Shown: piece by piece, positions 44,396 through 54,914 of the stretch
Position numbering within the stretch: the stretch's first letter is position 1
How the letters are laid out: each line of letters begins with the position of its first letter
NCBI GenBank assembly: GCA_036365145.1
Contig: JAEOAD010000015.1
Location: 40,893,001-40,957,000, forward strand
DNA length: 64,000 nucleotides
Source: Orientallactaga sibirica
Lineage: Eukaryota; Chordata; Mammalia; Rodentia; Dipodidae
Reading direction: 5' to 3'
The notes under the pieces: model-generated
The model's input: only the letters and a program-made list of their open reading frames with translations
Told to the model about the DNA's origin: nothing
The model's database searches: none
Position numbers and translations under genes: made by a program

Positions 44396-44860
44396 CCATG
44401 AGGCAGCCCTTATACCTTGCTCAGTATGATTCCACCTGAAAGACATATACTGTGCAGGAGCTAAAGGACACTTTCTTTAACATCCCATTGACAAAGGGAG
44501 TCAACCCATTTTTACCTTTGAATGGACAGATAAGGAACGAGGCATCAGTGGGCAATTGACCTGAACTAGACTTCCACAGTGATTTAAAAATTCCCCTACT
44601 CTCTTTGCTGAGGCTCTCCATAAGGATTTGCATGATTTTGCAATGAGACGCCTGAGGCAACCCTCCTGCAGTACGTGGATGACCTCCTAGCCGCAGAAAT
44701 AGAGGAAAAATGTCTCACTGCCCAAGAGCATCTCCTGGACACCTTACAACATCTGGGCTATCCTGTGTCAGCCAATAAGGCTCAACTGTGCATGTGTAAG
44801 GCACCCTACTTGGGATACAAACTCCAAGGAGGAAAGAGAATGCTGGCCTCTAAAATTTAG
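44396..44860 (+). pseudogene. ERV reverse transcriptase remnant
   Basis: TYTVQELKDTFFNIPL-like text near 44440 matches the RT YTVLDLKDAFF region. The catalytic YVDDLLAA motif is at about 44673-44696, followed by a 61-codon frame with ANKAQLC..PYLGYKL. Gag capsid runs straight into mid-RT, so protease and the fingers of RT are deleted. Confidence 0.9.
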
Positions 44861-45640
44861 GCCATCACTCAGATCCCCATGCCTCAGACTAACAGACAAA
44901 TCTGAGAATTCCTCAAAACTATGGGGTATTACAGAATTTGGATTCCAAGGTTTGCTGAATTAGCCAAGCCTTTATATGAGGCCATTAGAAGAAAGAAAAA
45001 CATTTTAATTGGACTGAAAATGAGGAACAAACACTCCAGAAACTGCCCTGGCACTTCCAGACTTAAGCTAACCCTTCCACTTGTACATGGATGAAAAGAA
45101 GGGGACAGCCAGGGGCGTCCTAACCCAGAGAGTGGGGCCATAGCATCGCCAGTGGCCTATCTGTCTAAGAAGTTGGACCCAGTAGCCACCAGTTGGCCCC
45201 CTTGCCTCCAGGCTATTGCAGCTGCTGCAAAGGATGCGACAAAGACAAATAAGACATCAATTCCTCTGCATGACTATCTAAAAATCTCTGCCTTTCATGG
45301 ACTCCACCCGAACCTGACAGATATGGCTTGGTTGAACCCTGACCTGGTGATGTATTCTGATGACAGCAGCTTTGTCATGGACAGAATCAGGTATGCAGGG
45401 GAAACTATGGTGACTTTGGAACAAACTCTCTGGGCTGAGGCCCTGCCTCAGGGTACATCTGCTCAGAAAGCTGAACTGATAACACTGACCAAGGCTCTGA
45501 TATTGGGAAAAGATAAGACAGTAAATATCTACACAGACAGCTATTATGCCTTTGCCATGCTCATGTCCATGGGGCCATCTACCAGGAGCAAAGGCTATTA
45601 ATAGCAGAAAACAAAGACATTAAAAATAAAAATAAAATAA
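44861..45640 (+). pseudogene. ERV RT connection and RNase H remnant
   Basis: A 149-codon frame (45152-45601) begins at AYLSKKLDPVA.WPPCL and has the RNase H acidic positions in VMYSDDSSF and KAELITLTKAL, then IYTDSYYAFA. The first catalytic Asp-Gly pair has become Asp-Asp. Upstream 44930-45150 is frameshifted. Confidence 0.88.
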
Positions 45641-45677
45641 AAATTTGGACTTATTGGCTACCATTTGGGAGCCTGCT

Positions 45678-46073
45678 AAAGTGGCTATAATTCATTGTCC
45701 TGGTCATCAGAAAGATGAGACCAAAAAGCAAGAGGGAACAGACTGACAAACCTAGCAGTAAAGAGTGCTGCCTCTCAGCATCCGTCAGATTGTCTGGTCA
45801 CCCTCCTGGCACTCACTCTTCCTGAGAGACCAGCATACACAGAACAGGACCTATAGCTAACCTCTCATCGGATAAAAAGTGGCTATAATTCATTGTCCTG
45901 GACATCAGAAAGAGGAGACCAAAAAGCAAGAGGGAACAGACTGACAAACCTAGCAGGAAAGAGTGCTGCCTCTCAGCATCCATCAGATTGTCTGGTCACC
46001 TTCCCAGCATTCACTCTTCCTGAGAGACTACATACACGGAACAGGATCTATAGCTCACTCTCATCTGATAAAA
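45678..46073 (+). repeat. 198-bp tandem duplication at RNase H/integrase border
   Basis: AAAGTGGCTATAATTCATTG starts at 45678 and 45876; the two 198-bp units differ at scattered positions. Length is divisible by three. Confidence 0.9.
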
Positions 46074-46740
46074 GAACAGACCCCACAAGGATGGTACCAA
46101 CTAAAGAATGGACGACTGTTGCTGCCCCAAGCCCTAGGACAGAGACCGGCTAAACAACTACATAAATAAACTCACTTAGGCAGCAACAAGCTAACGGAGC
46201 TAATAAGGAAAGAGCTTTTCTTCCCAGGTACAGACTCAGCCATCAAGGACACCACCACCCGCTGTCAGGCCTGCTAACAGACAAATGTCTCCTCTGGTAA
46301 GGTACCACCAATAGGGATGAGAGAGAAAGGGGAACACAGCCAGGTAGATACTGGGAAGTTGATTTCATAGATGTAAAGCCAGGTCAATATAGATATAAAC
46401 ATTTACTTGTTTATGTTGATACTTTTTCAAGATAAATAGAAGCTTTCCCTACTAAGTCTGAGACAGCCCATATAATAGTTAAGGAATTGTTAGAGATAAT
46501 TCCCCACTATGGGTTGCCCTTAAAGATAGGATCAAATAATGGGCCTGCCTTTATGTCAGAAATCAGTAGGAAATTGACCAAGACACTGGGGATTAATTGA
46601 AAACTACATTGCACTTACAATCCCCAAAGTTCAGGACAGATAGAAAGAATGAATCAGACCTTAAAGGAGACTTTAACCCTAGAGACCGGCGAAAGACAAT
46701 GGAACTCCTTCCCTTCGCCCAGTTAAAAGCCAAGTGTAAA
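46074..46740 (+). pseudogene. ERV integrase remnant
   Basis: A CQAC-like zinc-binding end near 46265, then pieces such as [17 protein letters not shown] (the D of the DDE triad context), SNNGPAFMSEI and [16 protein letters not shown]. Stops interrupt (e.g. near 46432 and 46596). The C-terminal domain is cut by a B1. Confidence 0.87.
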
Positions 46741-46905
46741 CCGGGCGTGGTGGCGCACGCCTTTAATCCCAGCACTCGGGAGGCAGAGGTAGGAGGATTG
46801 CCGTGAGTTCGAGGCCACCCTGAGACTACATAGTGAATTCCAGGTCAGCCTGAACTAGAGTGAGACCCTACCTCGAAAAAAAAAAAAAAAAAAAAAAAAA
46901 AAAAG
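46741..46905 (+). mobile_element. B1-type SINE in ERV integrase
   Basis: TSD AAAAGCCAAGTGTA, 14 bp, at 46725-46738 and 46901-46914. Near-consensus with a long A tail, so a young copy. Confidence 0.95.
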
Positions 46906-46914
46906 CCAAGTGTA

Positions 46915-47094
46915 CCCCTTATGTAAATGTGTGGATACCACTCATCCTGCCCCAATGGATCTTAAACAGATAACAGACCTTACTAATGAAATGGTTCATT
47001 CTATCCAAATCTTAGACTTACTTTTTATAAAACAAGGGCCATAAGGCTAGCCATAGATACAGACCTAGAACAATTAAAAAACAAAATCTATCGT
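46915..47094 (+). pseudogene. ERV integrase-end/env remnant
   Basis: Frame fragments contain a DLTNEMVHSIQILDLLF-like piece, compatible with the env TM ectodomain. The env surface region is missing. Confidence 0.5.
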
Positions 47095-47520
47095 GGGCTG
47101 GAGAAATGGCTTAGCGGTTAAGTGCTTGCCTGTGAAGCCTAAGGACCCTGGTTCGAGGCTTGATTCCCCAGCACCCATGTAGGCCAGAGGCCCTGGTGTG
47201 CCCATTCTCTCTCTCTCTGTCACTCTTAAATGAAAATAAAAATAAAAATAAACAGAGGCTGGATGGATGGTTTAGCGGTTAAGGCGTCTGCCTGCTAAGC
47301 CTAAGAACCCGGTTCCAGTCTCCAGGTCCCACGTTTAGCTAGATGCAAAAATGACCAAGGGTGAAGTGCCACACTTGCCCACAAGGGGAGGGGGGGTTGC
47401 ACGCATCTGGATTTCATTCACAGCAGCTCAGAGACTGCTGGCTTGTCCATTCTCTATCTGTCTCCTTCTCCCTCTCTGTCCTCTCTATGTCTCTCTCCAA
47501 AAATAAACAAAATAAAATAA
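47095..47520 (+). mobile_element. Short- and long-variant tRNA SINEs in ERV env
   Basis: Copies at 47095-47250 (internally deleted: GCCAGAGGCCCTGG) and 47256-47520 (long variant). Host motif AAAATCTATCGT before and AAAATCTATTGTCC after. Confidence 0.88.
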
Positions 47521-47559
47521 AATTTTAGAAAAATTTAAAAAATTTTTTTAAGAAAAAAA

Positions 47560-47908
47560 ATCTATTGTCCATCTACAAGACTCCCTAGCTGAAGTAGTTC
47601 TGCAAAACACGCGAGGTTTAGACCTACTATTCTTACAACAAGGTGGTTTCTGTGCTACTTTAAAGGAGGAATGTTGTTTCTAAGTTAATCATTCTGGTGT
47701 TGTAAAAGAATCTGTGGCTATGCTTAGGAAAAGGATTCATAAAAGAAAATTGGAAAGGGAACAATCCCAAAGTGGGTACAAATCTCTGTTTAACTGGTCC
47801 CCCTGGCTAACAACTTTAATTTCTGCCCTGATAGGTCCCCTTATCCCTTTGTTGCTTGTCCTCATTTGTGGGCCCTGTATTTTCATTGCCTTAAGTCAAA
47901 TTTGTTAA
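47560..47908 (+). pseudogene. ERV env transmembrane subunit remnant (class I)
   Basis: The ectodomain piece resembles the conserved gammaretroviral TM region with the Cys-X6-Cys(Cys) arrangement (about 47625-47680, in frame with stops). A 64-codon frame 47714-47908 then gives a basic stretch, WSPWLTTLISALIGPLIPLL and a membrane anchor. Non-functional. Confidence 0.82.
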
Positions 47909-48008
47909 AGATCGCTTAGCCACAGTACAATTAATGGTTCTGAGACAACAGTAACAACCTTTGGATTCATCTCAAGGATTGAAGATGGGACCATACTCAA
48001 GGGGTGAA

Positions 48009-48361
48009 TGAAGGGACCAAACTGATGCCATGACAGGCTTTAGTAAGGTGCTGCCCTGACTAGGCCTCAGTTTCACTTTCACGGAGGGGTGGGCTCTGGG
48101 GGCTGAGTCAGTTCCTGGAGACAGGTCCAAACATGCCCAGGCATGCCCAGACATGTCCCTTTCACCCCAACCAATCAAAGATGTACAAATTTAACTGCTG
48201 CTTGCTTAGCCAATCATGCTGGAAGATTTCCCTAGCTGTGTTTAAAAGGGGCCTGCGCACTCCACCCATAGTCACCATTTTGTATGAATGGCTGACCGCT
48301 ATATGCTGGCTGATTCTGCAGAATAAATGCTCTTTGCTTCAGTGATTTTCAGACCCTTACA
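48009..48361 (+). repeat. 3' LTR of gammaretrovirus-like ERV
   Basis: 353 bp; matches the 5' LTR along its length but lacks the ACATACAATTTGGCTCTGGG segment region just before the end. Confidence 0.94.
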
Positions 48362-48366
48362 ATTTG

Positions 48367-49074
48367 GAGACACTGAACAGCATTTATGTGCCATACACTT
48401 GGAAACTATTTACTTCATAGAGAGCAGTAAAAAAAAAAAAAGCTAAACAAAGTTACATTGCAATTTAAGATGTAATTCCGCAATTCCTCCAACGATCAAT
48501 CTTACTACTTCAGATTCAACTGACATCATTACTGAGCGAGTTTACCAAAGTGCCATAGACAAAATTATAGAGTTGATTAAGGTTTGAGTAGTTATAGATG
48601 GTGTCATGAAATTTTATGTATGTTTTATGAATATTTTATGTCTGATTTAGAGGAAATTGAAAATATTTCTTTTTGGCTCAACAGTTAAAGATGCTTATTT
48701 GCAAAGCCAGATGCCGTTAGTGGAACATGCACATGGAGATTGCAGTGGCAAATGGCCCTAGCATGCCCAATCCCTCTCTTTCCATGAGACTTGTCTCCTT
48801 TTTTCATTAGGGCATGGGAGTTTAGTCCAGTACCTCTATTCTTTGAGTATATTAGATGTAGCTGAATTAATTTCAGAAACTGGCTTATAAATTGGATGGA
48901 TATCTTATTTAGCTAAATTTCCTCATATATATATGTGGTATCCCAATTCTGATGAACTTTAGAAACTGTAAAATTTTTTATGTCTTCATATTAAAGCTAA
49001 AAATATTACTACATAATATAAATTTCTTATTTATTTTAAATTCTGTTAGCAGATCTTTTGTTCATAGTTTACTC
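48367..49074. other. Unassigned sequence with an old SINE fragment
   Basis: A diverged tRNA-like SINE lies at about 48675-48785 (AACAGTTAAAGATGCTTATTTG..CCCAATCCCTCTC). The rest is AT-rich with nothing recognised. Confidence 0.4.
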
Positions 49075-49183
49075 TCTGTAGCCTCATGTGCCTTTGTAAA
49101 GAGGGCAAAACATTAATGTTATTATTTCTTTACATCAAGCTTAACCCATGTCCTTGTAAGAGCCCATAAAAGAATGGGATGAA

Positions 49184-49348
49184 GCCGGGCGTGGTGGCGC
49201 ACGCCTTTAATCCCAGCACTCGGGAGGCAGAGGTAGGAGGATCGGCGAGAGTTCGAGGCCACCCTGAGACTGCATAGTTAATTCCAGGTCAGCCTGGACC
49301 AGAGTGAGACCCTACCTCGCAAAACCAAAAAAAAAAAAAAAAAAAAAA
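49184..49348 (+). mobile_element. B1-type SINE
   Basis: TSD AAAAGAATGGGATGA, 15 bp, at 49169-49183 and after the A tail (about 49346). Confidence 0.94.
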
Positions 49349-49478
49349 GAATGGGATGAAACACTTGCTTGAACAGATGGGGATGGGAGATAACATGAAC
49401 AAGTGGGAATGGTAGATAAACAGGATGTTCTGCTGATCTGAGTAGCATTACCCTGGGCCTGCATTGTTAAGCAAATAA

Positions 49479-49496
49479 GGTTAGGGTTAGGGTTAG
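49479..49496 (+). repeat. Short telomere-type repeat, three units
   Basis: Three perfect GGTTAG units within the LTR-like element, in a segment absent from its related copy near 35350. Confidence 0.9.
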
Positions 49497-50079
49497 ATGG
49501 CATTGTGGATAAGCAGGACACTTGGAGACTCTTGGTTGCAGACCTGTTTAATGTCCACACACCCCCCCCCCAGGCACTTCCTGTAACTGACTAACAGAAC
49601 TATTCACAAGTTTGCTTAATCCTCTAGAATGGAATACCCCTGCCTTAATGCAAATTACCCTTTATGCTTAAAGATTACTTTTATGGCTGTAACTACAACA
49701 TGTGAACTGTGATTTATGGTCTAACTCTCATCCTGTTTTTTCTATGAACATCATGTGGTTATTTCCAATAAAAGCTGACACTCCAAACAGTACAATGCTA
49801 CATCTAGAGGACCTGAACTATAGATGTAGTCCTGGTGGGCACCAGCTTTTCTTCTTTTTCTTTCTTTTTACCCAATAAAACTTTGCCTCACATTCCGTGA
49901 GTCAATGGTCTTACTTACAACATCAAACCCCATAACGCCTTAAATATTGAAATTCTACTTTTTGTTAGTATCAGACTTTTCTAGATATCAAAACATTGTA
50001 ATTTGGTTTATACAAAGTACATGATGTTTTGGCTATCAATAAACACTTATCACCATGCCTGGCTAAAAAAAAAATGACA

Positions 50080-50640
50080 CTTAGCAGGGCATGGTGGCGC
50101 ATGCCTTTAATCCCAGCACTCGGGAGGAAGAGGTAGGAGGATCGCCAGGAGTTGAAAGCCACCCTGAGACTACATAGTGAATTCCAGGTCAGCCTGAGCT
50201 AGAATGAGACCCTACCTCGAAAAACCAAACAAAAAAGACACTTGCGGGGTGTGGTAGACCACACCTTTAATCCCAGCACTTAGGAGACAGAGGTAGGAGG
50301 ATCACCATGAGTTCAAGGCCACCCTGAGACTATAGAGTGACTTCCAGGTCAGCTTGGGCTAGAGTGAGACCCTACCTTGAAAAGAGAAAAAAAGACACTT
50401 GTAGGTCGTTGTTTACAATGTAAATGTAATACCATCAAAACAGAAAAGAGGAGGCTAGAGAAATGGCCTAGCAGTTAGGGTGCTTGCCTGCAAAGCCAAA
50501 GGACCCACATAAGCCACATGCACAAGGTATTCATGCATCTGTATTCATTTACAGTGGCTGGAGGCCCTGGCGGGCCCTTTCACATTCTCTCTCTCTCTCT
50601 CCCTGCCTCGCTCTCAAATAAATAAATAAAAATAAAATAT
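50080..50640 (+). mobile_element. Two B1s and a tRNA SINE
   Basis: B1 50080-50235, B1 50246-50395 (host motif AAAGACACTTG between and after), tRNA SINE 50450-50640 with host motif AAACAGAAAAGAGGA on both sides. Confidence 0.88.
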
Positions 50641-50740
50641 TTTAAAAAACAGAAAAGAGGAAGTGGATGTGGTGCACGCCTTTAATCCCAACACTCAGGA
50701 GGATTGCCATGAGTTCAAGGCCACCCTGAGACTACACAGT

Positions 50741-51434
50741 TGTGAACTAAAGTTCCCAGAAAACAGCTCTATCTGCTGCACCTACTTAGAGCAAGGCTGA
50801 ATGGACTGATAAAGCAAATGTGATCACAGGGAGATGGAATGTTGCAAGTCAGAGCCAAATTACCTTGGGCGACGTTTAGCCCTTTAATAGCCATCTATTG
50901 CCCACCTCTGTGTATGAACTAACATCAGTTGATCAGATGTAATCCTTTTTGAAATGCAAGAACAGACCCCAGTTTCCACCAACCCAAGGGCTAAGAATGC
51001 CATCAGATAACATCTGAGGCCTATGGTGCAGATTTCCCAGATTTGCTGTAACAGCCTACCTGATAGTCAGCCAATGTATTTGAAAAGTGCTATGAATTTC
51101 TTTTGTTCTATAACTATAAAACCCTTCATGAAATTGTTAACATATTGGATCGTGGAATTTGGGGTAACCTAAATCTGTGTTCCCAGGCCATGGTCACTCA
51201 TATTTGCCTCCAGGATAAACTATCCCCTTTGAGCTGAGTACTGTGTCTTTTTTTTTTTTTTTTTTTTTGGTTTTCCAAGATAGGGTCTCACTCTAGCTCA
51301 GGCAGACCTGGAATTCACAATGTAGTCTCAGGGTGGCCTCGAACTCATGGTGATCATCCTACCTCTGCCTCCCGAGTGCTGGGATTAAAGGCGTGTGCCA
51401 TCATGCCCAGCTTACTCTGTCTTTTGTGTCAACA
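50741..51434 (+). mobile_element. Solo LTR containing a minus-strand B1
   Basis: TGTGAACTAAAG...TTGTGTCAACA, target border CAGT/TAGT (4 bp, one mismatch). CTATAAAACCC promoter box near 51114. Interrupted by a minus-strand B1 at about 51248-51412 with flank TACTGTGTCTTT/TACTCTGTCTTT. Confidence 0.8.
51248..51412 (-). mobile_element. B1-type SINE inside solo LTR
   Basis: Near-consensus, T run at left, ends ATCATGCCCAGC. Confidence 0.9.
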
Positions 51435-51499
51435 TAGTGGATTCCAGGTCAGCCTGGGTTACAGGGAGCCTACTTCCAAAAACCAAAAAAAAAACAAAG

Positions 51500-52200
51500 C
51501 AGCCAGGCTTGGTTGTACACACCTTTAATCCCATCACTCAGGAGGCAAAGGAAGGAGCATCACCAAAGGTTCCAGGCCAGCCTGAGACTCCATAGAAAAT
51601 TCCAGGTCAACCTGGGATAGAGAGAGACCCTACCTTGAAAAACCAAAACAATAGAAGAAACAAAAAAGCCTGGTATGGTGGCACACGCCTTTAATTCCAA
51701 CACTGAGGAGGCAAAGGAAGGGGGATCACTCTGAGTTTAAGGCCACCCTGAGACTACCTAGCGAATTCCATGTCAACCTGGGCTAGAATGAGACGCTACC
51801 TTCAAAAAAGGTGATGTTTAAAGAATGTTTAAGGAACTGGGGAGATAGCTTAGCCATTGGGCTGTGAAGCCTTAGGACCCCAATTCAAGGATCGATTTCC
51901 CCAGTACCCACATAAACCAAATGCACAAGGTGGCACATGCATCTGGAGTTCGTTTGCAGTGGCTAGTTTGCCCATTCCTTCTATCTGCCTCTTTCTCTCT
52001 GACTCTCTCAAGTAATTTAATAAAAATAAAAAATATTTTAGTAGATGAAAACGCTGGGCATGGTGCTACAGTACTTTAATCCCAGGATGTGGAAGGCAGA
52101 GTTAGGTGGATCACTGTGAGTTTGAGGCCACCCTGAGACTACATAGTGAATTCCAGGTCAGCCTGGGCTAGACAGTAAGACTCTACCTAGAATAACCAAA
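51500..52200 (+). mobile_element. B1, B1, tRNA SINE, B1 series
   Basis: B1 51500-51650 and B1 51668-51808 are diverged; tRNA SINE 51836-52040; B1 52053-52200. Confidence 0.82.
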
Positions 52201-52209
52201 GAGAGCGAG

Positions 52210-52262
<53 letters not shown>
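52201..52262. repeat. (GA)n microsatellite
   Basis: About 28 GA units with GAGCGAGAGCGA at the start. Confidence 0.96.
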
Positions 52263-52271
52263 GAAAGAAAT

Positions 52272-52680
52272 CGTGCTGGAGAGACAACTTAGCAGTTAGG
52301 TGCTTGTCTGCAAAGCCAAAAGACCTAGGTTCGATTCCCCAGGACCCACATAAGCCAGATACACAAAGTGGTTGATGCATCTAGAGTTCATCTGTAGCAG
52401 CTGGAGGCCCAGGTGTGTACCCATTCTCTCTTTCTATCTCCCTCCCTCTCTCTCTCTTTCTTGCTCTGCCTTTTTATTTCTAAAATAAATACATTAATTA
52501 AATAAAATATTTTAAAAGAAAGAAAGAGAGCCGGGTGTGGTGGCACACGCCTTTAATCCCAGCAATTGGGAGGCAGAGGTAGTAGGATCGCCTAGAGTTC
52601 GAGGCCACCCTGAGACTACATAGTTAATTCCAGGTCAGCCTGGACCCAGAGTGAGACCCTACCTCAAAAAAACAAAAAAA
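52272..52680 (+). mobile_element. tRNA SINE and B1
   Basis: tRNA SINE 52272-52510; B1 52530-52680. Confidence 0.87.
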
Positions 52681-52730
52681 AAAAGAAAGAAAGAAAGAAG
52701 GAAGGGAGGGAGGGAGGGAAGAAGGAGGGA

Positions 52731-52782
<52 letters not shown>

Positions 52783-52800
52783 GGGAAGGAAGGAAGGAAA
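52681..52800. repeat. (GAAA)n/(GGGA)n purine tract
   Basis: About 120 bp purine-only from a B1 tail. Confidence 0.95.
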
Positions 52801-53041
52801 TCAAGAGTGGCTAGGACAATCCTCAAGTTAACACATTGTACATATACTTCATCTAAATTCCTATATTGGATACCTCACTGATTTTATTTTGCTGATTCAC
52901 ATATAAACTTTTCATGTTCCCCTATGTTCCTTCTTTCTCTGTACTCTCTTGTATGATGATATAATGTACAACTTCAAGGTCTACTGCACTGAACTGATCT
53001 CCTTTACTCTGGACATGCTTTTATGTTTTGAAAGGATATCT

Positions 53042-53235
53042 AGGGCTGGAGAGATGAATTTGAGGTTAAGGTCCTTCTTAACAAAGCCTAAGGACTCAGG
53101 TTTGATTGCCCAGTACACACATACCAGATATACCAGATGCACAAGGTGATGTCTGGAGTTCATTTGCAGTAGTAAGACATCCTGGCATGCCCATTCCCCG
53201 TTCCCTTTCTCTCTCTCTCAAAGAAATAAAATAAA
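53042..53235 (+). mobile_element. tRNA SINE, diverged
   Basis: GGGCTGGAGAGATGAATTTGAGG to CTCTCTCTCAAAGAAATAAAA. Confidence 0.82.
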
Positions 53236-53289
53236 ACATAATAACAGATATCAAAAAAGTAGATACCCACATGCAGATGAATAAAATCG

Positions 53290-53730
53290 GGGGCAGGGCT
53301 GCCTCTAGGAAGGATTAACTAAAGGAAGAATCCTTCCCCCAGGGGTGAGACCTTCCCCCAGAGTGGGCGGCCCCTCTTGGAGGAGGGGGCTGCTTGATAA
53401 AAAGAAGCTCTGGGAAGAAAGGCTCTCCCCCCCCCCACCTGGCTGCCGGTGCTGCTCACTGCTTGCCACTTGGTGCTTGCTGCTTTCCAGAGTGGACTGA
53501 AGACCAGGGTGGACTGAAGAGCAGCATCTCTCCAGGAAGCCTCCAGGCCTTCAGTGCCGGATTGGGACTGCTGAGACCTCCAGCCTCGAGGACTGAGCAG
53601 CTACCGGGTTCCTTGACTCTCGGACCTGCAACCTGCTATAGCTGGACTGTTGTAAGCTAATTCAATAAATTCCCTTTCAATATAATTCATTCTATCCGTT
53701 CTGTTCCTCTAGAGAACCCTGACTAATACA
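53290..53730 (+). mobile_element. Unclassified retroelement-like unit, GC-rich, with poly(A) signal
   Basis: GC-rich block in AT-rich surroundings with TGATAAAAAG (about 53394) as a promoter-like box, and TTCAATAAATTCCC (about 53662). It ends TCTAGAGAACCCTGACTAATAC, a terminal motif I associate with rodent LTR families. Ends and TSD not resolved. An 88-codon chance frame lies inside. Confidence 0.5.
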
Positions 53731-53984
53731 CTGTGTAAACCCAAGTATGCTTTATCCCAGAGATGTATATCAATACAATGGAATTATATTCAGCCATTAA
53801 AAAAATATATATTGTATAAGGGACCTGATTATCTGCACATTTTGGTTTCTAAGAGGGGTACTCAAAGGAACACTCCTGGATATTGAATTGAGAAATACTT
53901 CACTTGGCATGGGCAACAACTCTAGTAAGCTCACCCTAGAATTCCCTTCCACAAAATATCACCTTAAAATGAGATAGATCTTCA

Positions 53985-54125
53985 AGCTGGGTGTGGTGAC
54001 TCATGCCTTTAATGTCAGCACTAAGGAAATGCAGTAGGAGAGTTGTCATGAGTTCAAGCACAGCCTAGACTACAGGGTAAGTTCCAGGTCAGCCTGGGCT
54101 ACAGTCAGACACAGCCTCCCCAAAA
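53985..54125 (+). mobile_element. Old B1-type SINE
   Basis: Diverged from AGCTGGGTGTGGTGACTC to AGACACAGCCTCCCC. Confidence 0.75.
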
Positions 54126-54269
54126 TAGACACGTTTAGCTTTATCTTGGTGGCAATAATTCTAAAACAGGTATACTACAATGATGTATAACTCTTTAAAG
54201 AAAATGCAAACAACTAGGATTGCTCTTCACTTCTGGATAAAGTCTTTCTGGGGGTACCTATTTCTGTAG

Positions 54270-54455
54270 TGGGATTTTTTTTTTGGGGGGGGGAGGAATT
54301 TTTTGTGTGTTTTTATTTTTCAAGGTAGGGTCTTGGTGTAGCTCAGGTGACCTGGAATTCACTATGTAGTCTCAGACTGGCCTCTAACTCACAGTGATCC
54401 TCCTATCTCTGCCTCCCAAATGTGGTATTAAAGGCATGTGCCACCATACTTGGCC
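54270..54455 (-). mobile_element. B1-type SINE, diverged
   Basis: Minus-strand copy from a T/G-rich run to GTGCCACCATACTTGGCC. Confidence 0.82.
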
Positions 54456-54509
54456 ATATTTCTGTAAGGGTACAAGGGAGAGAGGGTGGTGCGCTTTAGT
54501 TCTGTTGAA

Positions 54510-54898
54510 GACAGGTGTGGGGTCCACCCTCCCTCCCGGGGAGTCTGCTGCCCTGCTTGACTGACATGACCAAGGATGGTTTGCCTAAAAACATCCTGTT
54601 CCACTCCCATTTCCTGGCCTAAACACAAGTTCCATTTGCCCCAGGTGGCTCTTGCTTAACAGTAAACAACAGGATAGGAGAACGTAAACAACAGGATAGG
54701 AGAACGTAAACAACAGGATAGGAGACCATGACCTTCTAACCCTGGTACATTTCCACAGTGCTGTAAGACTATATATATCGCCCTCTGACTTCAATAAACG
54801 GCATTCTTGAAACACGAATGACCCAGCGACTGTCTCTTCAATCCTTGGCACCTCACCCAGCTCGGGATCATGGTGGTAGTGCGGGCACTACAGACAGG
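54510..54898 (+). mobile_element. Solo LTR, class II type, with three 22-bp repeats
   Basis: LTR 54516-54892 (TGTGGGGTCC...GGCACTACA, 377 bp) with 6-bp TSD GACAGG at 54510-54515 and 54893-54898. Three tandem units of GTAAACAACAGGATAGGAGA plus 2 bp at about 54662-54727 sit upstream of TATATATAT (about 54771) and CAATAAACGG (about 54792), as enhancer repeats do. Confidence 0.93.
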
Positions 54899-54914
54899 TA
54901 GAGAAATCTGAATG

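Larger units (their letters stand above)
40459..48366 (+). mobile_element. Gammaretrovirus-like ERV (class I), complete outline, decayed
   Basis: LTRs at 40464-40836 and 48009-48361, both TGAAGGGACC...CTTACA, with 5-bp TSD ATTTG on both sides (40459-40463, 48362-48366). Contains a tRNA-Pro primer site, gag, RT, RNase H, integrase and env TM remnants in the expected order. Protease, the front of RT and most of the env surface part are gone. Invaded by at least three B1s and four tRNA SINEs. LTRs have diverged visibly and the 3' LTR lacks about 34 bp near its end. Antisense to the MAST2-like gene. Confidence 0.95.
49075..49922 (+). mobile_element. LTR-like element related to 35040-35575, with B1 insertion
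   Basis: From TGTAAGAGCCCATAAAAG (49155) to a CTTACTTACAACA end. CCAATAAAAGCTGAC (about 49768) and CCCAATAAAACTTTG (about 49872) are poly(A)-type signals. B1 at about 49184-49348 duplicates AAAAGAATGGGATGA. Similarity with the other copy starts about 85 bp before the TGTA. Confidence 0.75.
50661..51490 (+). mobile_element. B1-type SINE split by a solo LTR
   Basis: The B1 5' part at 50661-50740 lacks GGCAGAGGTA; its 3' part resumes at 51435 (TAGTGGATTCCAGGTCAGCC). The solo LTR lies between. Confidence 0.86.

Noticed and set aside
45152..45601. Candidate domesticated RNase H or env gene from the provirus
   Set aside because: Frames are short, interrupted up- and downstream, and one active-site region is altered; no sign of preserved function.
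49479..49496. True telomere or chromosome end
   Set aside because: Only three units, embedded in an interspersed element.
53394..53660. 88-codon frame in the GC-rich unit as a gene
   Set aside because: No homology recognised, no splice signals; the unit looks like a repeat with poly(A) signal.
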